Shown: positions 1 through 4,825, counted from the first letter of the stretch. The stretch is DNA of 7,696 nucleotides from an uncultured Campylobacter sp. (GCA_938036585.1 CALHQN010000015.1:1-7696), one strand, 5' to 3'. Notes: generated by a model from the letters alone, not told the origin. Translations and numbers: made by a program.

Positions 1-52
1 CTAGCGGCTCTTTGTCGTAATCTCTAGGTGAAATTTTAAAATTTTCAGGCAT
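1..52 (-). CDS. 5' end of an unidentified gene, cut by the left window edge
   Basis: Reading the minus strand from an ATG at 52-50 gives an open frame of 17 codons, starting MPENFKISPRDYDKEPL, that leaves the window without a stop. The peptide is mixed in composition and plausibly real, unlike the arginine-rich translations just upstream. The ribosome binding site is weak (only an AAAG next to the ATG, with AT-rich sequence before it). I do not recognise the protein and too little is visible to assign a function. It would lie downstream of kbp in the same direction, but the strong hairpin at 385-410 suggests that it is transcribed separately. Confidence 0.4.
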   Translation of the reverse strand, partial: MPENFKISPRDYDKEPL

Positions 53-182
53 CTTTATATTTCAATCAAAGCGCGATATGTTTGGTTGGCGCGATGGAAT
101 TTATCGTAAATCCGTCGAGAGCGGCGTATAGGCATATCGGCACACAGGCGATGCGGCAAATAATCCGCTATCCGCCGCAGTG

Positions 183-401
183 CGTCTCGCAAAACCGCGC
201 TACGATTTAAAATCAAAACCCGTCTCGCAAAAGCAGACCATAGCCTTAAAGTTGCAGCTCGCGAAATTTGCAATCTGCAAATCCACGGCTAGCAAAATAC
301 GTAGCTCGCCAAAATCGCGCTGCGCCGCGTGTTTATAAAATCACGGCTCTCGCAAACGCAGCGCAATACGCGCAAAAGTAAAATCCGCGGCTTGCAAAAT
401 C
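183..401. repeat. Seven degenerate copies of a ~13-base unit (GGCTCGCAAAATC-like)
   Basis: Copies are at about 183-194 and 221-232 (an identical 12-mer, CGTCTCGCAAAA), 254-267 (GCAGCTCGCGAAAT), 285-298 (ACGGCTAGCAAAAT), 302-316 (TAGCTCGCCAAAATC), 343-357 (ACGGCTCTCGCAAAC) and 385-401 (CCGCGGCTTGCAAAATC). Start-to-start distances range from about 17 to 42 bases, so this is neither a tandem array nor a CRISPR. The last copy forms one arm and the loop of the 385-410 hairpin. The function is unknown. Confidence 0.5.
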
Positions 402-410
402 AAGCCGCGG
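372..410 (-). terminator. Rho-independent terminator downstream of kbp
   Basis: A perfect 10-bp GC-rich inverted repeat (385-394 CCGCGGCTTG with 401-410 CAAGCCGCGG) encloses a 6-base loop. Read on the minus strand it begins 16 bases past the kbp stop codon and is followed by the T-rich run ATTTTACTTTT (384-374). Stem, loop size and T-rich tail fit intrinsic termination of the minus-strand operon; the T tract is interrupted by AC, so efficiency is uncertain. Confidence 0.72.
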
Positions 411-425
411 CATTCAAAAGCGAGC

Positions 426-848
426 TTAAGCTTTTGGAATTCTGATCTTCTGCCCCGGATAGATGAGGTTCGCGTCCTTGATAACCTCGCGGTTGGCGTC
501 GAAAATAATCTTGTATTTGTTCGCGTCGCCGTAAAATTTCTTCGCGATTTTAGATAGGTTATCGCCCTTTACGATGGTGTAGTAGTTTTCGGCGCTATCC
601 TCTCTAATGCCCTCGATTTGTACGTTTTTGATGCCTGCTGTGTTGCCCGCGATGAGGGCTGCTTTTTCGAGAGTTTCCTTATCGGCGTTGCCGCTGATTT
701 TGACGGTGTCGCCCTGCACCTCGACCTCTAGTCCCTCTACCGGCGTAGAGCTGAGATTGGCGGCGATCTCGTCTTTTACGGATTTGGCGTCATCGCCTAG
801 ACCTAGTAGTTTCTTGCCTGCTTCGGCTACGAATGAAAGTAAACCCAT
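426..848 (-). CDS. kbp: BON + LysM domain protein, Kbp/YgaU family
   Basis: The 140-aa product matches the layout and length of E. coli Kbp/YgaU (149 aa). It has a short N-terminal segment (MGLLSFVAEAGKKLLG, very like the YgaU start), a BON domain at about residues 22-82, and a C-terminal LysM domain at about 88-138 with YTIVKGDNLSKIAKKFYGDANKY-type spacing and a closing IYPGQKIRIP. In E. coli the protein is a cytoplasmic K+-binding protein; LysM modules elsewhere bind peptidoglycan. No signal peptide is visible, which agrees with the E. coli member. The ATG is preceded by AAAGGAG (860-854) with a 5-base spacer, a strong ribosome site that fixes the start. The gene lies 51 bases after htpX, and a TAAAAT box (881-876) may give it its own promoter. 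K+ binding in this organism is inferred from the family only. Confidence 0.88.
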   Translation of the reverse strand: MGLLSFVAEAGKKLLGLGDDAKSVKDEIAANLSSTPVEGLEVEVQGDTVKISGNADKETLEKAALIAGNTAGIKNVQIEGIREDSAENYYTIVKGDNLSKIAKKFYGDANKYKIIFDANREVIKDANLIYPGQKIRIPKA

Positions 849-875
849 GTTTTCTCCTTTGGTTAAAGTGGCGAA

Positions 876-881
876 ATTTTA
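876..881 (-). promoter_or_regulatory. Possible -10 box upstream of kbp
   Basis: TAAAAT on the minus strand lies in the 51-base gap between htpX and kbp, inside GATAAAATTT. Campylobacter sigma-70 promoters rely on a TANAAT-type -10 with little -35. Transcription would begin near 870, just upstream of the AAAGGAG ribosome site. AT-rich motifs are common here, so this is tentative. Confidence 0.3.
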
Positions 882-899
882 TCTTAAATTTACCAACGA

Positions 900-1760
900 T
901 CAGCTTAGGCGCATATCCTTGTCGATCTGCTCTAGCCTGGCGATGCGATCTGCGGTGCTTGGGTGAGTACGGAAAAGCCTAGAAAGGCTGCTCGCCGCGC
1001 CGCCAAAGGGATTTACGATAAACATATGCGCGCTAGCGGCATCTGCGGAGCGCATGCGGTAGTTTTGGGAGTAGGCGTCGAGCTTTTTAAGCGCCGAGAT
1101 CAGCCACTGCGGATGTGATGTAAGCGCCGCGGCGCCCGCATCAGCCTTGTATTCTCTCGTCCGCGAAATACTCATCTGTATGATGCTCGCAGCTAGCGGC
1201 ATTACGATGGCGGCTATAAGCATAAAAATCCCGTTTGAGCGATTATTGGAGTTGCCGCCGCCTATTATCGCGCCAAATTGAGCGAAATTCGCCAGTAGCG
1301 CGATAGCTCCCGCAAACATCGCCGCGACCGAGCCGATGAGGATATCGTAGTGATTTACGTGGCTTAGCTCGTGCGCCAGCACCCCTTCGATCTCTTGCGG
1401 GTTCATTAAATTTAGCAGCCCGCGCGTTACCGCAACGGCGGCGTGATTTGGATTGCGCCCCGTAGCAAAGGCGTTTGGAACCTCCTCTTCGATGATGTAA
1501 ATTTGCGGTATCGGCAGGTTTGCCCTCGCGCAGAGGCGGTCCACTATGTCATAAAGCATCGGTTCGCTATCCTCGCTTACCGGCACCGCTCGGTAGTGCT
1601 TTAGCACCAGCTTGTCGCTGAAAAAGTAGCTGAAAAAATTCATCGCACACGCCGCGCAAAAGGCTATTATCATGCCGCTGCGTCCGCCTACAGCGTTACC
1701 TACAAACATAAAAATCATCACCAGCGCGCTCATCAAAAGCGCCGTTTTTAGCTTTTCCAT
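900..1760 (-). CDS. htpX: Membrane zinc metalloprotease HtpX (M48B)
   Basis: This 286-aa integral membrane protease degrades misfolded membrane proteins as part of envelope quality control. The zinc site is the HELSH motif at residues 130-134, with the likely third ligand Glu203 in SRTREYKADAGA. Hydrophobic segments are at about 8-22, 28-48, 143-163 and 178-198, which gives the usual HtpX topology with the catalytic domain facing the cytoplasm. The family signature EEEVPNAFATGRNP (91-104) precedes the active site, and LFRTHPSTADRI (262-273) is the conserved C-terminal block. Length is normal. The ATG lies inside the end of the upstream gene (13 shared bases), and AAGGA 7 bases ahead of it serves as ribosome site. 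It is the fourth step in a chain of overlapping genes starting at ribA, which suggests cotranscription rather than a dedicated heat or envelope-stress promoter. Confidence 0.95.
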   Translation of the reverse strand: MEKLKTALLMSALVMIFMFVGNAVGGRSGMIIAFCAACAMNFFSYFFSDKLVLKHYRAVPVSEDSEPMLYDIVDRLCARANLPIPQIYIIEEEVPNAFATGRNPNHAAVAVTRGLLNLMNPQEIEGVLAHELSHVNHYDILIGSVAAMFAGAIALLANFAQFGAIIGGGNSNNRSNGIFMLIAAIVMPLAASIIQMSISRTREYKADAGAAALTSHPQWLISALKKLDAYSQNYRMRSADAASAHMFIVNPFGGAASSLSRLFRTHPSTADRIARLEQIDKDMRLS

Positions 1761-2290
1761 ATATCGTCCTTTTCGCCGGCTGCGGGCGCGCTTAGCTTTT
1801 TATCCAGAGCCGAAATTTTATCCGCGAGCTTTTGCGCGCCGCCGAAAATTTCATCTTTTTTCGGAAGTCCGAAGTGAAATTTAGAGCCCACGCTGTCTCC
1901 GATGCTTGCAAGTAGCGATTTGGGCGCGTTTGCGATCGCGTCTTTAAAGATCGCCGCATCGATTCCGAGCTCGGCTAGACCTTTTAACGCCCGCGCAGAG
2001 CCGATAAACATCGCGATCTTGGCGTCGAATAAATAATCGTTTGCCAGCTTTTGCGCGGCCGCGGCGGATTTTTTATCCACGATGATGAAGCGCGCGCCTG
2101 CGCCGTTTGCGAGTAAAATTTCATTTATATCGTTCGTGATAACGCTAAATTTTTTCTGCGCCTTTTGCGCTGCGGCGATCAGCCTGTCGTTAAATTTAAA
2201 GAGCAGATTGTCGTATTTGAAAACTTCGTCGCCGTTTTTGATGAGATACAGCGGCTCGTAGGGCACGAGCGCGTGGCCTAAGATGATCAT
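1748..2290 (-). CDS. Unrecognised 180-aa protein, possible alpha/beta fold
   Basis: I do not recognise a characterised family. I chose the ATG at 2290-2288 (MIILGHALVPYEP...) rather than the first in-frame ATG at 2326. It shares an ATGA stop/start overlap with the preceding gene and has AAGGGG (2302-2297) 6 bases upstream, whereas the longer form adds 12 residues without a ribosome site. The product has no signal peptide and no membrane span. From about residue 48 it alternates short hydrophobic strands and helices: KFSVITN, an alanine-rich helix, ARFIIVDKK (67-74), a helix ending in NDYLFD, AKIAMFIGS (90-98), a helix, then GIDAAIFKDAI (109-119). This pattern resembles part of an alpha/beta or TIM-barrel-like domain, but I see no catalytic motif. 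The C-terminal 30 residues are Lys/Ala-rich and end DDIWKS, overlapping htpX. Its neighbours suggest translational coupling to the zinc-ribbon protein and HtpX, not a defined function. Confidence 0.75.
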   Translation of the reverse strand: MIILGHALVPYEPLYLIKNGDEVFKYDNLLFKFNDRLIAAAQKAQKKFSVITNDINEILLANGAGARFIIVDKKSAAAAQKLANDYLFDAKIAMFIGSARALKGLAELGIDAAIFKDAIANAPKSLLASIGDSVGSKFHFGLPKKDEIFGGAQKLADKISALDKKLSAPAAGEKDDIWKS

Positions 2291-2493
2291 TTGCCGCCCC
2301 TTAGTTTGGCTTCGCAGGATTTGCAAAGGCGCTTTTTGTCGCGCAGAGCAAGCTCATCGCTGCTAAAGTACGTCCCGCACTCGTCGCACGCCAAAAGCTC
2401 GGTCGCATCGTCCTTTTTCTTTATGCGAAATCTAGGCGCTATCAAAAAATATATGAGCGCCGCGATGACGGCGACGGCTAGAATTTTTCCCAT
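2287..2493 (-). CDS. Small membrane-anchored zinc-ribbon protein (PP0621-like)
   Basis: The 68-aa product has one N-terminal hydrophobic segment (residues 2-20, ending IAP), a basic stretch RFRIKKK (21-27), and a small domain with two CxxC pairs: CDEC (Cys36, Cys39) and CKSC (Cys57, Cys60). The four cysteines, 17 residues apart between pairs, suggest a treble-clef or zinc-ribbon metal site on the cytoplasmic side. Architecture and size fit the PP0621 family of uncharacterised proteobacterial proteins, in which a short membrane anchor precedes such a knuckle. The ATG shares one base with the rsmG stop (TAATG) and has AAAGGGG 7 bases upstream. Its TGA overlaps the ATG of the next gene. The role is unknown; the anchor, metal site and place two genes before a membrane protease fit a small envelope or adaptor function only as inference. 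Confidence 0.8.
   Translation of the reverse strand: MGKILAVAVIAALIYFLIAPRFRIKKKDDATELLACDECGTYFSSDELALRDKKRLCKSCEAKLRGGK
2297..2302 (-). promoter_or_regulatory. Ribosome binding site fixing the start of the 180-aa gene
   Basis: AAGGGG on the minus strand lies 6 bases before the ATG at 2290-2288, inside the end of the zinc-ribbon gene. No comparable site precedes the upstream in-frame ATG at 2326, so the shorter protein is preferred. Confidence 0.6.
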
Positions 2494-3071
2494 TATTTCA
2501 CCCCTTTGATCACTAAAAATTTTCTATTTTTCAAAGCGTTTTCGCCGCTAAAAATTTCGCAGCGCGCGCTCGTAAATTCCTTGCGGAATTCCTCCGCTTC
2601 CGCCTCTGCGCCCGAGCCTTTGTAGAGCAAAAACGTCGTGTTTTGATCGTAAAAGCCGCGGCAAATTTCAATTAAGCTTCGCGCACTCATAAGCGCTCGG
2701 GAGCTTATCAGATCGGCGCGCAGCTTTGCGCCGTCTTGCACGCGCTCGGCGTGGATTTTTACGTTAGCTAGAGCAAGGCTAACCTTCGCGTAGGTTAGAA
2801 ACGCCGCTTTTTTTTGATTTGGTTCAAACAGATGCCACTCGCACAGCGGCAGCGCGAGCGCTAAAAAAATCCCCGGAAAGCCCGCTCCCGAGCCGATGTC
2901 GCATGCGATGCGCGGATAGCGCGGTATAAACTCCGCTCCGCTTAGGCTGTCGCGCACCACCGCGTCCAAATCATCGTAATTCGTGAGGCTATGGACGCGG
3001 TTAAATTTTTGCAGGCAGGCTTTAAATTTAGCGACCTGCTCGTTAAAGCTCTCGCCAGGCGCAAGCTTCAC
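2493..3071 (-). CDS. rsmG: 16S rRNA (guanine-527-N7) methyltransferase RsmG (GidB)
   Basis: This 192-aa SAM-dependent methyltransferase forms m7G527 in the 530 loop of 16S rRNA; loss of the enzyme gives low-level streptomycin resistance in several bacteria. Family marks are the N-terminal FNRVHSLTNY (23-32), the SAM-binding motif I DIGSGAGFPG (58-67), an acidic residue after the second strand (Glu83 in LFEPNQKKAAFL), SSRAL (123-127) with its conserved Arg, and LLYKG near 148-152. The length is typical of Campylobacter homologues. The start codon is GTG (3071-3069), sharing GTGA with the ribA stop; no nearby in-frame ATG exists. A GGGG 9 bases upstream could be the ribosome site but falls in the loop of a hairpin (3072-3090), so translation probably depends on coupling to ribA. 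Confidence 0.93.
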   Translation of the reverse strand: MKLAPGESFNEQVAKFKACLQKFNRVHSLTNYDDLDAVVRDSLSGAEFIPRYPRIACDIGSGAGFPGIFLALALPLCEWHLFEPNQKKAAFLTYAKVSLALANVKIHAERVQDGAKLRADLISSRALMSARSLIEICRGFYDQNTTFLLYKGSGAEAEAEEFRKEFTSARCEIFSGENALKNRKFLVIKGVK

Positions 3072-3628
3072 AGCAGATGCCCCATCTGCTCTTTTTTGAC
3101 GCGCAGATAGTTTTCGTTAAATTTATTCGGCGTGATGATTATCGGCACGCGCGCGACCACTTCTACCTTTAGATCGTGTAGCTTTTGCGGATTGTTCGTA
3201 AGCAGATTTATGCGCGAAATTCCAAAATGAGCGAGTATGAAATCCACGATCTCGTAGGTGCGCTCATCCGCTTTAAAGCCCAGCTGATGATTTGCTTCGA
3301 TCGTATCGAGGCCTTGATCTTGCAGCGCGTAGGCGTTGATTTTATTAAAAAGCCCGATATTGCGCCCCTCTTGACGCAGATAGATCACCATGCCGCCGTG
3401 CTCTTCGATATATTTTAGGCTTGCTTCGAGCTGGTCGCGGCAGTCGCACTTTAGGCTACCGATCGCATCGCCGGTAAGGCACTCCGAGTGGATCCGCACA
3501 TTTACGACGCCCTCCAAAGGTTGCTTAAATATCACCAGATGCTCTTTCTCGCCTTGCTTAAACGACTGAACGCGGAAGCTTCCGAAGCGGGAGGGGAGAT
3601 TTGCGACCTCTGAAATTTTTATATCCAT
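3068..3628 (-). CDS. ribA: GTP cyclohydrolase II, stand-alone RibA
   Basis: This cytoplasmic zinc enzyme opens GTP to 2,5-diamino-6-ribosylamino-4(3H)-pyrimidinone 5'-phosphate, formate and pyrophosphate, the first committed step of riboflavin synthesis. The 186-aa length is that of a single-domain RibA without a fused DHBP synthase. Visible marks are RIHSECLTGD (45-54) and SLKCDCR, giving zinc ligands Cys50, Cys61 and Cys63; the YLRQEGRNIGL block (83-93) with its Tyr and catalytic Glu/Arg; the ADERTYEI segment (120-127) with the conserved Asp and Arg; LLTNNPQKL (142-150); and the C-terminal QMGHLL. The ATG is fixed by homology; the ribosome site is GGAG with a longish 11-base spacer. It heads the minus-strand operon and diverges from hemB. 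RibB must be encoded elsewhere. Confidence 0.96.
   Translation of the reverse strand: MDIKISEVANLPSRFGSFRVQSFKQGEKEHLVIFKQPLEGVVNVRIHSECLTGDAIGSLKCDCRDQLEASLKYIEEHGGMVIYLRQEGRNIGLFNKINAYALQDQGLDTIEANHQLGFKADERTYEIVDFILAHFGISRINLLTNNPQKLHDLKVEVVARVPIIITPNKFNENYLRVKKEQMGHLL
3072..3090 (-). other. Stem-loop at the ribA/rsmG junction
   Basis: A perfect 8-bp inverted repeat, AGCAGATG with CATCTGCT, surrounds a 3-base loop (GGG on the minus strand). It covers the last codons of ribA and ends directly before the GTGA stop/start overlap. The only Shine-Dalgarno-like bases for rsmG lie in the loop and stem. The symmetry is written within codons for the conserved QMGHLL tail, so it could be a by-product of protein sequence. 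Confidence 0.5.
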
Positions 3629-3648
3629 GCTTAAATTTACTCCAATTG

Positions 3649-3657
3649 TGATATTAT
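3649..3657 (+). promoter_or_regulatory. Extended -10 promoter for hemB
   Basis: TGATATTAT is a TGn-extended -10 (TG at 3649-3650, TATTAT at 3652-3657). Transcription would begin near 3664, about 28 bases before the hemB ATG and upstream of its ribosome site. No convincing -35 is visible. The in-frame ATG at 3656 lies inside this box and therefore cannot be the translation start if the promoter is real. Confidence 0.5.
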
Positions 3658-3667
3658 GAATCCCGCA

Positions 3668-3673
3668 ATTCTA
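3668..3673 (-). promoter_or_regulatory. Candidate -10 box for the ribA operon
   Basis: TAGAAT on the minus strand (3673-3668) follows a T-rich stretch (TTTTTCCTTTTTTAGC), the pattern typical of Campylobacter promoters, which lack a clear -35. The start would fall near 3661, giving a leader of about 33 bases before the ribA ATG. A weaker alternative, CATAAT at 3658-3653, overlaps the hemB -10. Confidence 0.4.
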
Positions 3674-3680
3674 GCTAAAA

Positions 3681-3685
3681 AAGGA
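3681..3685 (+). promoter_or_regulatory. Ribosome binding site fixing the hemB start
   Basis: AAGGA lies 6 bases before the ATG at 3692, in a purine-rich run. It supports the start MFKRFRRLR over the upstream in-frame ATG at 3656, which has no such site. Confidence 0.7.
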
Positions 3686-3691
3686 AAAATA

Positions 3692-4669
3692 ATGTTTAAA
3701 CGATTTAGACGGCTACGAATAAACCCAGCGCTTAGGGATCTGGTGCGACAAACCGATCTGCAAACCCGCTTTCTAATCTATCCGCTTTTCGTGGTGGAAG
3801 GAATCGGCATCAAAAAAGAGATCGCCTCGATGCCCAGCGTATTTCAGATGAGCTTGGATGAAATTTTAAAAGAGTGCGAGACCCTCATATCGCTTGGTTT
3901 GGATAAAATTTTACTTTTCGGAATTCCTTCGCTAAAGGACAGCATCGGCTCGGATGCGCTAAGCGAGGACGGCATCATCGCGACTTCGCTGCGCGCGATA
4001 AAGGCTAAATTTCCAAATTTGCTCGTCATCACCGATCTGTGCTTTTGCGAATACACCGACCACGGGCACTGCGGCATCATCGATCATGTACATCAGACGG
4101 TGGATAACGACGCGACGCTTGAAATTTCGGCGCAGCAGGCGCTCATCCACGCTAAAGCGGGCGCGGATATGATTGCTCCAAGCGGCATGATGGACGGTAT
4201 TATCTCAACTCTGCGAGAGACGCTCGATCGCGGCGGATTTGAAAATTTACCGATTATGGCGTATTCGAGCAAGTTTGCCAGCGGCTACTACGGGCCGTTT
4301 CGCGACGTGGCGGAGAGCGCGCCAAGTTTTGGCGATCGCAGCAGCTACCAGATGGATCCTGCAAATAGATTTGAAGCGATCAACGAAAGCCTGCAAGACG
4401 AGGCACAGGGAGCGGACATCTTGATGATAAAGCCCGCGCTTGCGTATCTGGATCTAATCAGAGACCTTAGAGAGCGCACGCTGCTGCCGATCTGCGCGTA
4501 TAACGTAAGCGGCGAATACTCGCTACTGCAGGCGGGCAAGAAAGCGGGCGTGATCGATTATGAGCGCGTGATGATGGAGACGATGATGGGCATAAGGCGC
4601 GCCGGCGCGGATATGATCATCACCTATCACGCCAAAGAGATCGCGGAAATTCTAAACTCGCGCAGGTAA
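3692..4669 (+). CDS. hemB: Delta-aminolevulinic acid dehydratase (porphobilinogen synthase) HemB
   Basis: HemB condenses two 5-aminolevulinate molecules to porphobilinogen, the second common step of haem synthesis, as a cytoplasmic octamer. I start at 3692 (325 aa), because MFKRFRRLR is the usual Campylobacter N-terminus, AAGGA precedes it, and the upstream ATG at 3656 lies in the promoter. Visible marks: PLFVVEG near 31-37; the zinc-cysteine segment DLCFCEYTDHGHCG with Cys117, Cys119 and Cys127; Lys194 in YSSKFASGYYGPFRD; the Schiff-base lysine Lys247 in LMIKPALAYLD; NVSGEYSLL (271-279); and TYHAKE at the C-terminus. The three-cysteine motif points to a zinc-dependent enzyme. It is divergent from ribA, and the 156-base gap with two inverted repeats before argF suggests a separate transcript. 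The same organism's later haem enzyme, HemN, is three genes downstream. Confidence 0.97.
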   Translation: MFKRFRRLRINPALRDLVRQTDLQTRFLIYPLFVVEGIGIKKEIASMPSVFQMSLDEILKECETLISLGLDKILLFGIPSLKDSIGSDALSEDGIIATSLRAIKAKFPNLLVITDLCFCEYTDHGHCGIIDHVHQTVDNDATLEISAQQALIHAKAGADMIAPSGMMDGIISTLRETLDRGGFENLPIMAYSSKFASGYYGPFRDVAESAPSFGDRSSYQMDPANRFEAINESLQDEAQGADILMIKPALAYLDLIRDLRERTLLPICAYNVSGEYSLLQAGKKAGVIDYERVMMETMMGIRRAGADMIITYHAKEIAEILNSRR

Positions 4670-4699
4670 AATTTTAAGAATTTTGGAATTTTAAAATTT
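4669..4699 (+). terminator. A/T-only hairpin after hemB, possible terminator
   Basis: AAATTTTAA (4669-4677) pairs with TTAAAATTT (4691-4699), and inside it AATT (4679-4682) pairs with AATT (4687-4690) around the loop TTGG, leaving one bulged base (4678). The stem overlaps the hemB stop codon and has no G-C pairs and no T run after it, so it would be weak. Such AT blocks are frequent in this genome; termination is only a suggestion. Confidence 0.28.
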
Positions 4700-4733
4700 C
4701 ACGGTAGCGGCGAGACTTGTTTTTGAAATTTAC

Positions 4734-4793
4734 TTCGCGGCACGTAGCGTAAATTTAAAATTTTAAAGCCGAATAAAACGCTACGTAAGCGAA
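4734..4793 (+). promoter_or_regulatory. Long stem-loop in the gap before argF
   Basis: TTCGC (4734-4738) pairs with GCGAA (4789-4793), then after a 3/2-base internal loop ACGTAGCGT (4742-4750) pairs perfectly with ACGCTACGT (4778-4786). The 27-base loop contains the 14-base palindrome TTTAAAATTTTAAA (4754-4767). The structure ends 8 bases before a likely argF -10 box, so it may be an operator-like dyad or a factor-assisted terminator for hemB. There is no T run after it on the plus strand. Confidence 0.45.
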
Positions 4794-4798
4794 AACAG

Positions 4799-4806
4799 TG
4801 TAAAAT
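4799..4806 (+). promoter_or_regulatory. Candidate -10 box for the argF operon
   Basis: TGTAAAAT (TAAAAT at 4801-4806) fits the TANAAT-type -10 of Campylobacter. The start would fall near 4813, leaving a very short leader with the AAGGAG ribosome site (4816-4821) just before the ATG at 4826. It lies directly downstream of the 4734-4793 dyad. Confidence 0.42.
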
Positions 4807-4825
4807 TTAACCAAAAAGGAGCGAT

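Larger units (their letters stand above)
53..425. other. Gene-free stretch with degenerate short repeats and hairpins
   Basis: I see no supportable gene here. A 72-codon minus-strand frame at 55-273 is open, but its product is arginine-rich, lacks recognisable motifs and overlaps repeats, so I treat it as chance. The stretch holds degenerate copies of a GGCTCGCAAAATC-like unit between 183 and 401 and several small inverted repeats: 152-157 with 174-179 (6 bp), 266-272 with 276-282 (7 bp, 3-base loop) and 317-324 with 357-364 (8 bp). It ends in the strong hairpin annotated as the kbp terminator. Composition is GC-rich with A runs, unlike the AT-rich gaps elsewhere in the window. It could be a decayed gene or a spreading intergenic repeat; the sequence alone does not decide. 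Confidence 0.6.

Noticed and set aside
55..273. Minus-strand 72-codon open frame ending 2 bases before the left-edge gene
   Set aside because: The product is arginine-rich with no motif or membrane segment, no ribosome site is evident, and it covers degenerate repeats; most likely a chance frame in GC-rich DNA.
183..401. Possible CRISPR array
   Set aside because: Copies are only about 12-17 bases, diverge strongly, have uneven spacing and no cas genes are near.
607..966. Plus-strand open frame opposite kbp and the end of htpX
   Set aside because: It is the antisense shadow of two well-supported genes and has no recognisable domain.
2291..2326. Upstream ATG start adding 12 residues to the 180-aa protein
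   Set aside because: It lacks a ribosome site and would lie within the zinc-ribbon gene; the internal ATG has AAGGGG and a classic ATGA overlap.
3656..3691. Upstream ATG start adding 12 residues to HemB
   Set aside because: It falls in the probable -10 box and lacks a ribosome site; the family N-terminus begins at MFKRFRRLR.
4670..4825. Riboswitch or tRNA between hemB and argF
   Set aside because: I see no cloverleaf, CCA end or known riboswitch core; only the dyads described.
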